This document shows, piece after piece, positions 11,491 to 22,375 of a stretch of 64,000 nucleotides of DNA. The notes below the pieces were generated by a model. That model searched no databases. It saw only the letters and a list, made by a program, of their open reading frames with translations, and was not told the origin of the DNA. The position numbers and the translations under genes are program-made. Origin of the DNA: Apostichopus japonicus (lineage: Eukaryota; Echinodermata; Holothuroidea; Aspidochirotida; Stichopodidae); the NCBI RefSeq assembly GCF_037975245.1, contig NC_092568.1, forward strand, positions 34,814,501 through 34,878,500. The letters run 5' to 3'. How positions within the stretch are numbered: the stretch's first letter is position 1; every line of letters starts with the position of its first letter.

Positions 11491-14055
11491 GTTGAGCAAC
11501 TACAACTCATACCATCAAGTCAAGAGTCCAACACAAAAATGAGTTGCAAGGTGATTGATACCATGTATAAGTTATGCATGTAGAGGTCAATAGAGGTACA
11601 AAATATAATTGTACACTATTCTAAAGCATATCCTACATTCTGCATTGCAGATGGCAAGTCTCAGACTTCTAGTTTTATTTCTCCATGGTATAAACGAAAA
11701 GTGTGACCATGGCCTTCAGTAAGTGTCAGTCCTTTTTAAAATTGTTGTCACAGAGCAGTGAGTTACCTTGACTATCTTGGAAGGGGGGGGGGGGGGTAGG
11801 GGAAGGTTGGGAGAAGATGTAAACTTTCAGTGAATGTTATTTTACTATTGCAAATTTAAACAATTTCACAAATCTTTTGTTGCAGATGAACTTGGCATTT
11901 TCTTTTGTCACTCTGTTGTTTTGGGGAATTTCAACATCGAAGGGTGCAAGGGTGCATCCATGCAATCATTCATACATGTAAAACAAGTAAGTTTTATTTT
12001 TTAGACTTAAGTTTAATCTACATGGAATTGTGCTAGCTGATAGCCCACTAATTATTGGTAAAGTGGAACCAGTTAAGATCTGTTTGCTTGATAGAGAGCT
12101 TTTAGTGCTCCTACCTTCATCTACCATAAAATGACAACAGAAACAATGTTAAACCAGTATCACACCCTTTGGTTTGACTATAGGCTGAGTGCTGTAAATA
12201 ACACTATTGACTCATTTAGCTCCAAGCGACTATCGTGTTATGTACACTTACACATTTGACCTTCGCCTATTATGCAATTGGTATGTCAAGTTCACGAACA
12301 CAGGCTGTGTGTACTTAAATCTTCATTTTCTTGTTTGTCGAAAAAGATCTGAGGAAACGACCATGAAGAATCTTTAATCTTTAATTGGCTGCCAACACAG
12401 TCTGTTCCTGAACTTGCTATAAAAGACAGGCTAATGCAATTTATTCCTTTTCTACAACTGAAACTGATCACAAATAAGGTTTCAAAAAGTTTGGCACAAA
12501 CTAGTAGACTGAAGAAAGCGATTAATCTTCTTTTTCATTCTAGTTCGTTAACACACCATTTGTTTCTTTCCTTTCCCAGATTGGTACACACTGGAAGAGG
12601 TAAAATATGAGAAATTGAAAGAGGCTACCAAGTAACACAGCTTTGCAGTAGTAGAAGGATGTCTTTGGTTTGGATGATCAAGAATGTGATTGTAGCTGTT
12701 TTTATGAGAAACAATTTGATGTTTTGCATTTCAATTCATCTCTCTGTCCACACTTGATAATACTTGTTTGTACAACTTCAACTTGCATAGAGATGGCCTG
12801 TGATGAAGAGACATGTGGAAGTGCTCATGAATTTTATGTCAAAGGCAGTACTTAAAGGTCATTTAGGGGTCGGTTTAGTTAATTGCTTGGAAACGCTTCT
12901 TCCTGAGTCCATGGATGGACATATGGATGTATGCAAAAAGTGATCATAATTATGGTCATTCGGGGTCGGAGTTTCAGAAATTTCATGTTCAAGGACACTT
13001 TGGTCTATTCTTTAACTACTAAACTGTTAGCTCAAAATCTTTCCTAATTAATCTTTCTTGTGATTATAATAAGCTTAACTTACCACTTTCTATTGGAGTT
13101 AAAATCATTTGCACAAGTATGTGAGGTCCAAGGATGAGCTTATGACTAAAACATTAATGGTATCGTTTGAAGCCTAATCATTGTCTTGCAGATGTTCGGT
13201 TTGCCTGTGAAAAGTGGTAAAATATAATTGTAATCAAATTAAAAATATTAATTAATTACAAATAAGTAAACAATTAAATTAAGAAAATAAATTTGGTATT
13301 AGGTCATCCTTATCAACAACAATGTGAACATAGATCTTCTAAGACCTTCCTAAGTAGTTTAATGGTAGTCAGTATAGGCCCCAAATTATAACACGCTATA
13401 ATGGCAAGAAGTTTCAAAAAGTACCTTCCTGGAGGTCTTTACTCTCCAATTGTTCTCAGACATTTTTAAGGAACACACAAGATGACTGAATGGGAAAATT
13501 TCCTCAAAGGTTGTAATAAAAACAGTTTAAGAATTCTGACCAAAGGTGACCACATTTGAATATCTAGCATATGTGGCGCTAATACAGCATACCATTAAAG
13601 ACAAAAAAGGTACTGACACAGGGCTAAATTTTGTCTTTGATCAAGTTTTTCAAGTAACAGTTATAGAGTCTATTTCTTGTTCTGTACTGAAAACTGTTCA
13701 AGTGATTTTCAAGTTGTATTCTTGTGCAAAAGTGCTGATCAAGGTCTTGGTATCCCTGTTACATTTCACAGTTGATGTCGAGCAATCAGAGCTTCAGCAT
13801 GTGACGATGGGTATGCTATAAATTTGTCCTCAAAATGTTGATTTCAGTATTGCATTTCTTATATTAATTCATTGTATAAATATTTGAGAAATTAATTTAA
13901 CTAAATTGCGAAAGTTCACTTAGTACTCAAAATTCAAAAGTAATGAAGTTGCAAATAAAGTTAGCTATCAGTAACATTGATGTTGTTTATAATTTATGTT
14001 TGCTTTTTCTCAATTTAAATGGAGAATAAAGTGGCATACCAAATAGTATTAACAA
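11491..14055. other. Intergenic, one possible signal-peptide exon
   Basis: AT-rich, with a poly-G tract near 11786. The only item of interest is the short frame at 11886. The 91-codon frame at 13546-13821 has no recognisable features. Confidence 0.4.
11886..11981 (+). CDS. Possible 31-residue secreted mini-ORF or signal-peptide exon
   Basis: The start codon directly follows an acceptor-like TTTTGTTGCAG. Residues 1-20 have the form of a signal peptide: a short N-region, then the hydrophobic stretch LAFSFVTLLFWGIS. The frame ends ATG-TAA after HPCNHSYM. The stop overlaps a possible donor (GTAAAA), so it could be the first coding exon of a longer secreted protein, with a further exon-like piece at 12581-12600 between CCCAG and GTAAAA. 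No family is recognised. It is short enough to be chance; treat it as a candidate only. Confidence 0.15.
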   Translation: MNLAFSFVTLLFWGISTSKGARVHPCNHSYM

Positions 14056-14337
14056 GGAAAAGGGGTGATTTAACCAGGATTGAGGTGGAAAATCAGAATA
14101 ATTAACCAGGATAATGGTGACATCAACCAGGAAATGTTGTTTAATTTAACCAGAAAGGGGTGGTACACTCTGTGATATTAACCAGGAGAGTATTAGCACC
14201 AACCAGGAAAAGTGGTAAATTTGACCAGGAAAGAGGTGAAATATTGCATGATATTAACCAGGATGTATTAGCATCAACCAGGAAATGTTGGTTAATTTGA
14301 CCAGAAATGAGATGAATACCCATTGATATTAACCAGG
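14056..14337 (+). repeat. AACCAGG minisatellite, unit about 76 bp
   Basis: ATTAACCAGG recurs at 14101, 14177, 14253 and 14328, spacing 75-76 bases. Each unit holds three CCAG(G)A motifs (ATTAACCAGGA, CAACCAGGAAA, TTGACCAG). The array abuts the left edge of the death-domain segment. A single related unit with the same motif order lies near 29739-29822. Confidence 0.8.
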
Positions 14338-14954
14338 ACAGGCGGGCATAAAGTCCGGTGAATATTCATTTCCACTGTCCTCTTGGTTTGGATTTTGCTC
14401 TCTGTTTATTAGATGCATGGTTAGATACATGGCGCCACCGAATAAAAGTGACAAAATATCGAAATATTGCTTCTTTGTGTATATTTTCCACACAGTTCTA
14501 CACACTGAAGAGCCAACGTTATCATCAACTTAAGCTTACAGGAACATTTTTGAATTATATCATATTTTAAAGTGAATATTTTGAGGTTAGCAGCAGCTGT
14601 AGAAAAGTTACGATCGTTAAAATCATTCCATTTTCTTGGACTGTTACATCTAAATACTGATTGGTTATTGTTCAAACCCATTCTTTATTTAAGGAATCAA
14701 GAGAGTACACGTAGATCCTTTTTGATTAATCTTTGTATGCTAATTTCAATGACGTGACAAAATAGTTTATAAAGTCAGGTGTAAGACAACTGCCTGCAAA
14801 TGGTACTCAATGTACGTATACAAACCGCTAACAAGAAACATCCTATGATCAGCCGGAATGAAAGATCGATATCAAATTTAGAGTGCACAAGAAGAAAATA
14901 CTAAAAGTATTAATGAGGTCTATTTATTTCGAGTACACCAACCCTTCATCTACC

Positions 14955-15625
14955 AGTTTATTCCTATCATAAATTTGACTTGCTTGGATACGGCATCACG
15001 TGAAGATATGCCTATTTGCTGTTTTTAAATCATTTGTTCCATTGCTTGAGTAATACAGTAAAATACAATTGTGTGCGAAATGTCTTCATCTACCACCCCC
15101 CCCCCCCCTCAACCCGTCACGCAGTCTCAATAAAAATAAATATAAATTGATTCAAGGTTTCACACAGTTATTAGGAGCATCTGGAAGGCCTTTTCCCGGA
15201 TACCTCCCTGGCCTGCTTTATCGCGATCTGCTTCAACTATAGCAATTTCATGGTCTTCCAATCCGAGATTCGCAGCTACATTCATCCTCTCATTGGCGAT
15301 TCCAGGGGCAATATCCTGGCAAACATAAGAATCAAAGTTCTTTCTAGTTCCATTGCTTGAGTAATACAGTAAAATACAATTGTGTGCGAAATGTCTTCAT
15401 CTACTAGTTTATTCCTATCATAAATTTGACTTGCTTGGATACGGCATCACGTGAAGATATGCCTATTTGCTGTCTTTAAATCATTTGTTCCATTGCTTGA
15501 GTAATACAGTAAAATACAATTGTGTGCGAAATGTCTTCATCTACCACCCCCCCCCCCTCAACCCGTCACGCAGTCTCAATAAAAATAAATATAAATTGAT
15601 TCAAGGTTTCACACAGTTATTATTG
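14955..15625. repeat. Local rearranged duplication with a partial death-domain exon
   Basis: 14955-15173 is repeated at 15406-15625 (offset 451). Between them, 15174-15339 is a near-exact copy of 15797-15962, the middle of the death-domain exon, with one clear base difference. It is followed by CTTTCTAGTTC, which also occurs at the exon's end. The copied piece lacks splice sites and the exon's 3' end, so it is a non-functional exon fragment. The near-identity implies a very recent event or an assembly artefact. Confidence 0.8.
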
Positions 15626-15680
15626 CAATTTTAAAGTTACAATGTTTATGTTAAATGTGAAGAATCATGATGACTTCTTT

Positions 15681-16480
15681 TCATTTGATATTATTTCTTT
15701 CTAGTTCTTCCGCGACATCCTGATATCCCGAGACTCTTAGTGCATCAATTAAGATCCTTTTCGTGGCATGTTGCCCATTGCATCTTCTCCACTTGAGGAG
15801 CATCTGGAAGGCCTTTTCCCGGATACCTCCCTGGCCTGCTTTATCGCGATCTGCTTCAACTATAGCAATTTCATGGTCTTCCAATCCGAGATTTGCAGCT
15901 ACATTCATCCTCTCATTGGCGATTCCAGGGGCAATATCCTGGCAAACATAAGAATCAAAGTTTGTTGTGTGTCTCCATGACGACCTTAACTGACGGCCAA
16001 ATACAGAAGGCTTATTGGGCTGAAAACCATACTTCTTGTCAAAACTCTATCGAGCAACTTATTATACAATCCGGAGCAGATGTAACCCTGTGTCTTATTT
16101 GTTTGCAATACGGTACCATAGGCGAAGAGTGCATCGCCGCTAACTGGTATGATCGACAGTATCATTTGCCAGGTTAAACAGACATTTGAGTACCACACAA
16201 AATCACATTATTTATATTCATTACGAAAACCCGACATAAGTTTTAAATAGTAATTAACAGCTATTTCTGTCGCAAAACTAGTACATTGGCTAGAATCAGT
16301 ACCTTGATTTGTGTCAGGAAAATTTCCTCGTTACAATTCTGCTTATACAGGAAACTTGGTTTAGTAACAAATGCTTTATTTGTATTTACTAACCCGTAGC
16401 TCAACTTCAGTGACTTGCTCTTCGAGAGCCTGTTCGTCGTACATATCCTGATCCTGCGTGGCTTGGTTCACTTTTGCCAT
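15681..16480 (-). CDS. Death-domain protein, copy A (two coding exons)
   Basis: Gene model on minus: coding exon 16480-16394 (29 codons, starting MAKVNQA and ending VELR), intron 16393-16020 (374 bp, GTTAGT...TTTTCAG), then exon 16019-15681 with stop TGA. The junction is phase 0 and gives a 141-residue protein. The exon holding the start codon is itself preceded by an acceptor (TTTGCAG, exon from 16493), so a 5' non-coding exon lies upstream. The last about 85 residues form a six-helix death domain, with IAPGIANE, NLGLEDHEI, FQMLLKWR, GQHATKRILIDALR and DVAEELE. The family mediates homotypic assembly in apoptosis and immune signalling. The helix-2 Trp typical of the family (NDW in copy B) is NER here. 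The protein has no other domain, so it could act as an adaptor or decoy. Splice sites and frame match copy B, which supports the model; expression is unproven. Confidence 0.75.
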
Positions 16481-17910
16481 GTTTGGCCGTAAGCTGCAAA
16501 TGACAATGGTGAAGATACAATAAAAATCCCCATACTATATTTTGTAAAAATTATATTGTCAAAGTGAACATGATGATCACAATAAGGCAATCTTGTGGAT
16601 TTTGTGTTCACGAAACAGAACGTTCCGTAGTGAGTCAAAAATGATTATTCGATTGTAACGTTCTCAGGAATTGGGTGAGAAACAACCAATAGTTGGTTTT
16701 AGCAAGTTAGAGCAAAGCTAGCTCTGTGCATATACTCACAAAATTAATAATGAGAAGCAGAAAAACTCTATAGAGCATACGTGTTAGAGTGCCAGGGTAG
16801 TCAATCCTTCCTACTAAATTATCTATTGTTTCGAAAATTGCTTGCAGGATTAACAGAAAGTTGCATCAATTCGTTTATTTCATAATAATTTGGGTTTCGC
16901 TTCTAGTGAGTAGCCGAACGGCACCGTGGTGGTTTGGAGAAAGTGTTTTTTTTTTTTTAGATTCGAACTGTTGAGGTGGTTTGCAGTTGGTTGGCATCTT
17001 GTTTATCATATGGTCAGAGGTTAAAGATCAAATAACCAAAGACAGTAGTTTGGCCATTACGCGATACCAAAATGACAACATGGCTGAATCAGTCAAATCC
17101 TTGTAAGATACCAGATTATGGCTAACTTTTTGGGACAACGGTTCCAGAAATTCTCTGTAACGACAAGGTTGATGGACTTCAAAATAGGTGGAAATCTTCT
17201 TTGATTGAGCCTCCGTGACTAATGATATCATTTTGTCGAAGTGAAAGGCCATTTAACCAAAAACAGCATTTTGACTATGACGTGCATACCACAAAATGAT
17301 AAAATGACCGAAAACCGGCAACCTCGTGGATGACGTAGTATTAGTCACCAAATATAAATTGAACAACAGCATTGAAGTAATCAACAACAAGCTATGTTCA
17401 AACAAGAACGGGAAAAAGAGAACGAAGAGAATTTCTTAACAAAGTAACAAAATCAACCAACCGCCTACATCAAAATAAACAATGAACAAGTTCATTTCGA
17501 CTATGTGTTCATTGGACAACAACAACCTATCTGCAGACGACATCTTTTTTGGCATATTGGTTGTTATAAAACTTGAAAATTTAAGTTAACTAAGATGTAA
17601 AAATATAAACTACCGGTACCTTGGGTGTACTAAACTACTCTCACCCGAGTTTGCCCACGTAAAATATAACTATTACACTAGTGCTATGTGGCCGCGAGAC
17701 CTTTGGCAAATTTTACAACAGCCGACAAACATTAAAGTGGCCATGACACGAAGTCCTTTATTTTTGGGAACCATCAAAGAATGTTCTCTTGAACATGTAT
17801 CAACCAATCTGCCAGTTTAAAACTTGATTTTTCAAGGGGAAAACCGAGAATGAATTTACCCTCTTCGGCGTTTGAAACTTTGTTTACTCGATTTTGTTTT
17901 CCGATTCGCA

Positions 17911-17939
17911 TGACGTCATTTGACGTCATGTTATGAACA
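17911..17939 (+). promoter_or_regulatory. Double CRE palindrome in the left subterminal region
   Basis: Two TGACGTCA palindromes at 17911-17918 and 17921-17928, 10 bases apart, followed by TGTTATGAACA. They lie 140-160 bases upstream of the start codon of the P2X7-type gene. TGACGTCA is the consensus CREB/ATF site. The matching inverted block at the right end supports a promoter role for both element genes. Confidence 0.5.
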
Positions 17940-18069
17940 TTTGTTGTCGCTGTTTACGATCCTCCGAACATACCATTCACTTACACCTTAGACAAGTACA
18001 CATACCACTAGTAGCTACTAAACAAAACACTGATCACAAGTGCGATATCAAATCAAAATTTCCTGTGAA

Positions 18070-18980
18070 ATGGCGGATCCAGAAGCAATTGCGCAACCGA
18101 AGTTCAAAGTGATAGTGGTTCTTCGCCAGGCAGTGAAATTGGGCTATAATTAGAGTGCCCTTTCTCATATTCGAAGCAGAGAGTGAAGGCGATGATCATG
18201 GCAATATTGAACCGAACGTTGAGGGTGGACCTGAGGTGTTAGAACCGTATCAGTTCGAGCCTGTTAAACAAGCCGAAATTGAAGCTCCACAAAATATCGA
18301 AGAAAAAACCCGTTCGAAACGATTGTTAGGAGCATACAACGTGGTAAGAATTTATTAACGAAGCATTTAAAAACAAAATCCAGTCCATTTTGTGCATGTG
18401 TTGTTGGAATTCGCGGAACTCCCTAAACCGTATTGTTCGTTGTGTTACGGTAACTTACAACCCATATGTACAGTGTGTTGCTATGTATTCATACATGTAC
18501 ATATACTTAATTGGAGTAGTAGGGTTGGTTGCATACTGAAAGTTTGGCTCGGGGGTTTAAGTTGCATTATGCAGCCATGCTAGGTAGGCATATGTGTTAT
18601 TTCATACTCATTATTACTAGGCTAGTACTTTGGCCTGGAGTTTTGCAAATCAATTTTTTGAAACAAAAGAATGTTTCATGATACATGGAAGGTGTAAAAT
18701 TACAACAAATGTAACCATTACTGTACATTGTATTCTTGCTTGTTATTTTGGACATCATGGGCCAACATTTATACATTTTGAACTTTCATATTTTTCCCCC
18801 CAGTCAGTACAGGTACATAGCCTACGGTCAACAGGTTCAATGGTACTGGGGGTTCCTAGCAAGACACGTCAGGGTTGTGCTACCATCATGTTCAGTCCAA
18901 AGGATCAGAAGTGAGTTTCCAGCCAATGGTCATTACTCTGGATTCAAGTTGCCAGGAGAAAACTCATTGTATAGGAAGCC
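18070..18980 (+). pseudogene. Decayed P2X7-type cytoplasmic (ballast) domain gene
   Basis: The start at 18070 (MADPEAIAQP) runs into a frame break. A Ser/Gly/acidic-rich stretch in another frame follows, then PYQFEPVKQAE (about 18248-18280), the usual lead-in of this family. The exon ends at 18343 before GTAAGA. A second exon follows CCCCCCAG (18803) and carries RYIAYGQQVQWYWGFLARHV, then VVLPSCSVQRIRSEFP and GHYSGFKLP. That is the conserved C-terminal half of the P2X7 intracellular domain, seen in many stand-alone invertebrate proteins. The Cys-rich middle that binds zinc is missing. Direct splicing of the two exons is out of frame, so an internal exon was lost. There is no membrane channel part. 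Function is lost here; in the intact element it may have been an accessory protein. Confidence 0.7.
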
Positions 18981-19738
18981 TTGGTTGAAGAATTCCTCCA
19001 GAAACACCTTTTCTTTTCTACGATTGTGTTGGATTATCAATCCGTCAGGGTACCCTCAGTGTTGATATATTGAAATTCAAGACTTTTAATTCAGGATGGA
19101 AAGGTTATTTTCCAGACCCAACATCAAAAATGAAAGAAAAGGCATGTTTTGAAGCATTTTGACACAAGTATTGGCGTGACCGTGATGTCATATAATCTGT
19201 GCATAAGGGAACGGGCATTGACCTTTTTAGGCGCATTTACCTCCCAGACGTTTACTTCGTACCTTTAATCTGGGAGCCAAAATATCCATATCACCAATGA
19301 TATTTGACAGAAAAGTAATAATTAAGACCAATGGAGGCAGCAGAACTCTCGAATGTTTAGACTTTGTTTCTTCAGCAACAGTTGGTTTGTTTTACTATCT
19401 GTCTTCAGAAACTCAGCAGTACACCCTGTTAATGGTCTTCGATTGTTTTAATGCGTGTGATGCTGTGTTTCACGTTGACTGTCAGTGTTGTACGTGTCGT
19501 TGTGCATGGGTAACATTTTTGCATGTGAGTTGCGTCGTGCAGTGTTTCTTGGTTTAAATTACCCTTTATTGTATTTGCTTCTGGGTTATTTTTCTAATTA
19601 ATTTGTCACAACAACGATTGATAGTGATGGACATGCTGCTTTGTAGGCTTAAAGTAAAAAAAAATCATGTAAGTTGTTTTTCTGTAAACCTCCTTTGATG
19701 TCACAAATTACATTAGTGTAATATAAGAATGATACTGT

Positions 19739-19927
19739 TTATGGAAAGAGGGCAATTTCAATATTCGGGAACACGTATTTCAATTGATCTGAAATGAGTT
19801 TCCTGTAGATATGTGGGAGAGTTGTGCATTCTTCATCGAGGACGAGGTGGTGCTTGAATTGTTTGCATTCTTTGAGTAATTCGTGGTAATCAAAATGGTT
19901 TATCCAATGAATGACACACTCATACAT
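19739..19927 (-). pseudogene. hAT transposase C-terminal remnant
   Basis: A 62-codon minus-strand frame contains CKQFKHHLVLDE, TTLPHIYRKLI and YVFPNIEIAL. These resemble the stretch just before the dimerisation region (normally followed by an NCSGERSFSKL-type motif) of zinc-finger-MYM-associated hAT transposases. The frame ends right after IEIALFP, so the dimerisation domain itself is gone. It lies inside the TTAA element, and a hAT-like terminus ends at 20480. A nested, deleted hAT insertion is the likely source. Confidence 0.5.
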
Positions 19928-20399
19928 TGGGACGTAAAGGGTTGTCTAGACATCGCGCATAGCATAGGCGCAGTTCACTTCTACTACTAGGACATCATAG
20001 ACATGCCAATAAAGAGCTCACAAAGTAATTACAGTAGATAAGATTTAGGATCAATTCCACCTGATCATTGATGTGCCGAAAGGCTCATTTATTAATGACC
20101 ATATACAGTATGACGGTATTCGATTTTAAGTGATGGAAAATGAATATCAACTTACCGGATATATTCTCCTGGGTGAGAATTTCACTGAAAGAAAAAGACT
20201 GGTGCTCGGACCGCGGACCCGAGTTGTCTGGTGTTGTAAGCCTTCGGGGCATTGTATATTACAGGGTTGCCAACTCAGATTCGAATATTTAACGTAAAAC
20301 TCTCAAGTGTTTCACCAACTCTCGTCACAAGTTGTCAAGTATCGAATTCAATTAGGCATAATGGCCTATTCAATCAGTTTTCCTCCCAGATTAAGACAT

Positions 20400-20480
20400 A
20401 AGTTTTCTACGATTGTGGGCCCCTGACATCGCGGGGCCCTGGGTCAGGGCCCAGTGGGCCCATGCGTTGAGACGGCCCTG
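20400..20480 (-). mobile_element. Terminus of a hAT-like element (CAGGGCCGTCTCAACG)
   Basis: The reverse complement from 20480 begins CAGGGCCGTCTCAACGCA and is followed by GGGCCC-rich palindromic sequence. No other end or target duplication was found. It probably belongs with the transposase remnant 500-700 bases to the left. Confidence 0.5.
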
Positions 20481-20862
20481 CTAACTGATCCAGCATATTC
20501 CAGAAATAAATTGGGGCACTGAGATTTTTTCACAAGAAGATGTAACCCATCACTTCTGAAGCTAACCTCATAGCTTGTTACAATAGAGCAATACAATATA
20601 TGTATGTATGTATACAATAGAGCAATGAAGGGGGTGTTAATTTAGATGATACAGCAAAATCTCTTCGTCCATTGCGACTTCAGTGTAGTAACGCTAATAC
20701 TAGTACTGCTGGTGCTCGGCCGCGCTACCTCCAATGGATCGCCACTTGCCCCATTGGAGGTTTCATGTTCCCCGATCTGGTCTTCAGAGTATTTTTTTTG
20801 TGGATTACTTGACAGTAGAACGACTCTTTTATGTCGAACCGTTAAAGTCCATTTGTTTTATT

Positions 20863-21071
20863 TCATAAAAAAGGAGGGATCATAGTATACTTCCGTGAAG
20901 TGTTCGCTTCATACGGAGCTGCATACTGGCTAGGCACAGTGAAATCGGCGCTGGTGTTGTGGACTAACTTGGTCATAATCGCCGTGTTTTTTTCGTCCTT
21001 CGGCCATTGATGAAAGCTAATTGCATGGGTTATGACATTTATGCAGCCCCTACAACACAGCGGACCGGCAT
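20863..21071 (-). pseudogene. Decayed THAP zinc-finger gene
   Basis: On minus, the start ATG at 21071 gives MPVRCVVG and then a stop within a few codons. One frame over, the reading continues as GCINVITHAISFHQWPKDE, followed by TKLVHNT, PSQYA and YTMIPPFL, ending TGA at 20863. This is the layout of a THAP domain: C-x2-4-C near the N-terminus, FH-x-(W/F)-P, and a distal C-x2-H-F before the end. The distal C/H pair is broken by about five extra bases, although a CACTTCACGG (HFT-like) stretch survives. THAP fingers are site-specific DNA-binding domains, frequent in DNA transposases. At least two frame breaks make this a pseudogene. It faces the P2X7-type gene convergently in the same TTAA element. 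Confidence 0.65.
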
Positions 21072-21222
21072 TTCTCTCGGATAATTTACAACAGTTGTAA
21101 AACAAACTTGAAATTTCTAACGATATAGCGTAATACAGTGGTTGTTCTCTCAGTGTAAATGTGCGTGTAAATGGAACGGTATGATCGTCGCGCATCCGGT
21201 ACATGCCTGGGCTTGGCACTTG

Positions 21223-21241
21223 TGTTCCTAACATGACGTCA
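21223..21241 (-). promoter_or_regulatory. CRE-bearing block in the right subterminal region
   Basis: The reverse complement is TGACGTCATGTTAGGAACA, matching the left block (17921-17939) at 18 of 19 positions. It is almost equally far from its TTAA (183 against 186 bases). It lies about 150 bases upstream of the THAP start codon. Confidence 0.5.
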
Positions 21242-21423
21242 TCATTGTCTTGTCGTGAAATCGCATTCTCAGATATCTGTTTTCGGATGCGAATATTAAA
21301 ACGTTAATTAATAATTAGTCCTTGAGGTTTTCAAGGTGATGAGGATAGTTTTGAACAAAGATTTTCTCATAGATTCAGAGGAAGTTACTCTCGATAAGTT
21401 GCATTTTTCGTGTCATGGCATTT

Positions 21424-21650
21424 TTAAGGAACCAGCCGATACTCATAGCAGGTACATGATTAGCAGTTACTGTACAAGCAATCGAGTATCGGGTGACGGA
21501 ACGTACTAACTAGATTGCAGAGAGAGAATCCAAGGTCGCATATACTTGGGGACTTCAACAGAGACTGCGTAAAGTCCCTTGAAGATATGAGATGCAACCA
21601 CGAAGTCGATTTCATCTTATATCCTCAATCTAACTCTATAGGCTAGACTG
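21424..21650 (+). repeat. Duplication copy A, right end (matches 40545-40770)
   Basis: Strong match to copy B over GGAACCAGCCGATACTCATAG, GAGTATCGGGTGACGGAACG, TATACTTGGGGACTTCAACA and CACGAAGTCGATTTCATC. Similarity stops at about TAGACTGTG. This fixes the right edge of the 6.1-21.65 kb duplication. Confidence 0.85.
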
Positions 21651-21652
21651 TG

Positions 21653-22375
21653 CACATCCCATCAGTTGTGATCAGCCAATCGTTCATACCAGCTTCCATA
21701 GCAACAACAAGGCATTAGAATTTTCAGGTCTTTTATTAAAGTCCTCAGTCGATATCACATTCGCGCAGTGAAACCGTTTTTCCGTGAATTAGAAGGGAAG
21801 TAAATAGAAAACAGTTTGAAAAGAACATCCCACTCATCCGTCGATATCGCAATAGCTCAGACTTACTGTAGACAGGCTTTCCCATAATTGGTATGAAACC
21901 AACACACTGAGAAACACATCCCATCAGTTGTGATCAGCCAATCGTTCATACCAGCTTCCATAGCAACAACAAGGCATTAGAATTTCAGGTATTGTATTAA
22001 AGTCCTCAGTCGATATCACATTAGCGCAGTGAAACCGTTTCTCCGTGAATGAGGAGGGCGGTAAATAGAAACAGTTTGAAAAGAACATCCCACTCATCGA
22101 TATCGGGGTAGCTCAGACTTACTGTAGACCGGCTTTCACTCAATTGGCATAGAAACCAACACACTGAGAAACACATCCCATTAGTTATGATCAGCCAAGC
22201 GTTCATACCAGCTTCCATAACAACAACAAGACATTCGACAAATTGGTATCGCAGTAGCTCAGACTTACTGTAGATATTATGCTTTCCCTGAATTGGCATA
22301 GAAACCAACACACTGAGAAATATGACCAGCCAACCGTTCTTACCAGCGTCCATTGCAATAGCACCGCATCTCGTG
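21653..22375 (-). repeat. Degenerate tandem repeat, unit about 260 bp
   Basis: CACATCCCAT(C/T)AGTT starts units at 21653, 21915 and 22172 (spacing 262 and 257). The third unit has lost its middle and a fourth partial unit starts near 22321. A 189-codon minus-strand frame (22590-22021) crosses units 2-4 and repeats an M(E/D)AG-x-N-x-WL segment, with several hydrophobic stretches. It has no recognised domain, and the first unit does not keep it open, so I do not call it a gene. Confidence 0.75.

Larger units (their letters stand above)
14337..17730 (-). repeat. Duplication copy A, death-domain segment
   Basis: Aligns with 37328-39755 and then 40500-40550, starting at ACAGGCGG and running through non-coding and coding sequence alike. 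Copy A differs by an internal 451-bp rearrangement (see 14955-15625). About 370 bases (17317-17690) have no counterpart in B, where a foldback element sits instead. Because introns and flanks match as well as exons, this is a DNA-level duplication and not a retrocopy. Confidence 0.85.
17736..21423. mobile_element. 3.7-kb transposon at a TTAA site carrying P2X7-type and THAP genes
   Basis: TTAA lies immediately outside both ends (17732-17735 and 21424-21427). Reading inward, both ends match at 14 of 17 bases, including GCCATGACACGAA with no offset. Copy B lacks the whole segment: it reads GACAAACAATTACGGAACC where A has CAAACATTAA, the insert, then TTAAGGAACC. About 185 bases inside each end lies the same 19-base block (TGACGTCATGTTA[T/G]GAACA), facing inward. 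Inside are two convergent decayed genes and a nested hAT remnant. TTAA duplication is known for piggyBac and Kolobok, and THAP fingers are reported in Kolobok-type elements, so Kolobok is the better guess. No transposase catalytic core was recognised. Confidence 0.75.

Noticed and set aside
17028..17252. 74-codon minus-strand frame upstream of death-domain gene A
   Set aside because: The corresponding place in copy B has a one-base insertion and stops, although the gene next to it is intact in both.
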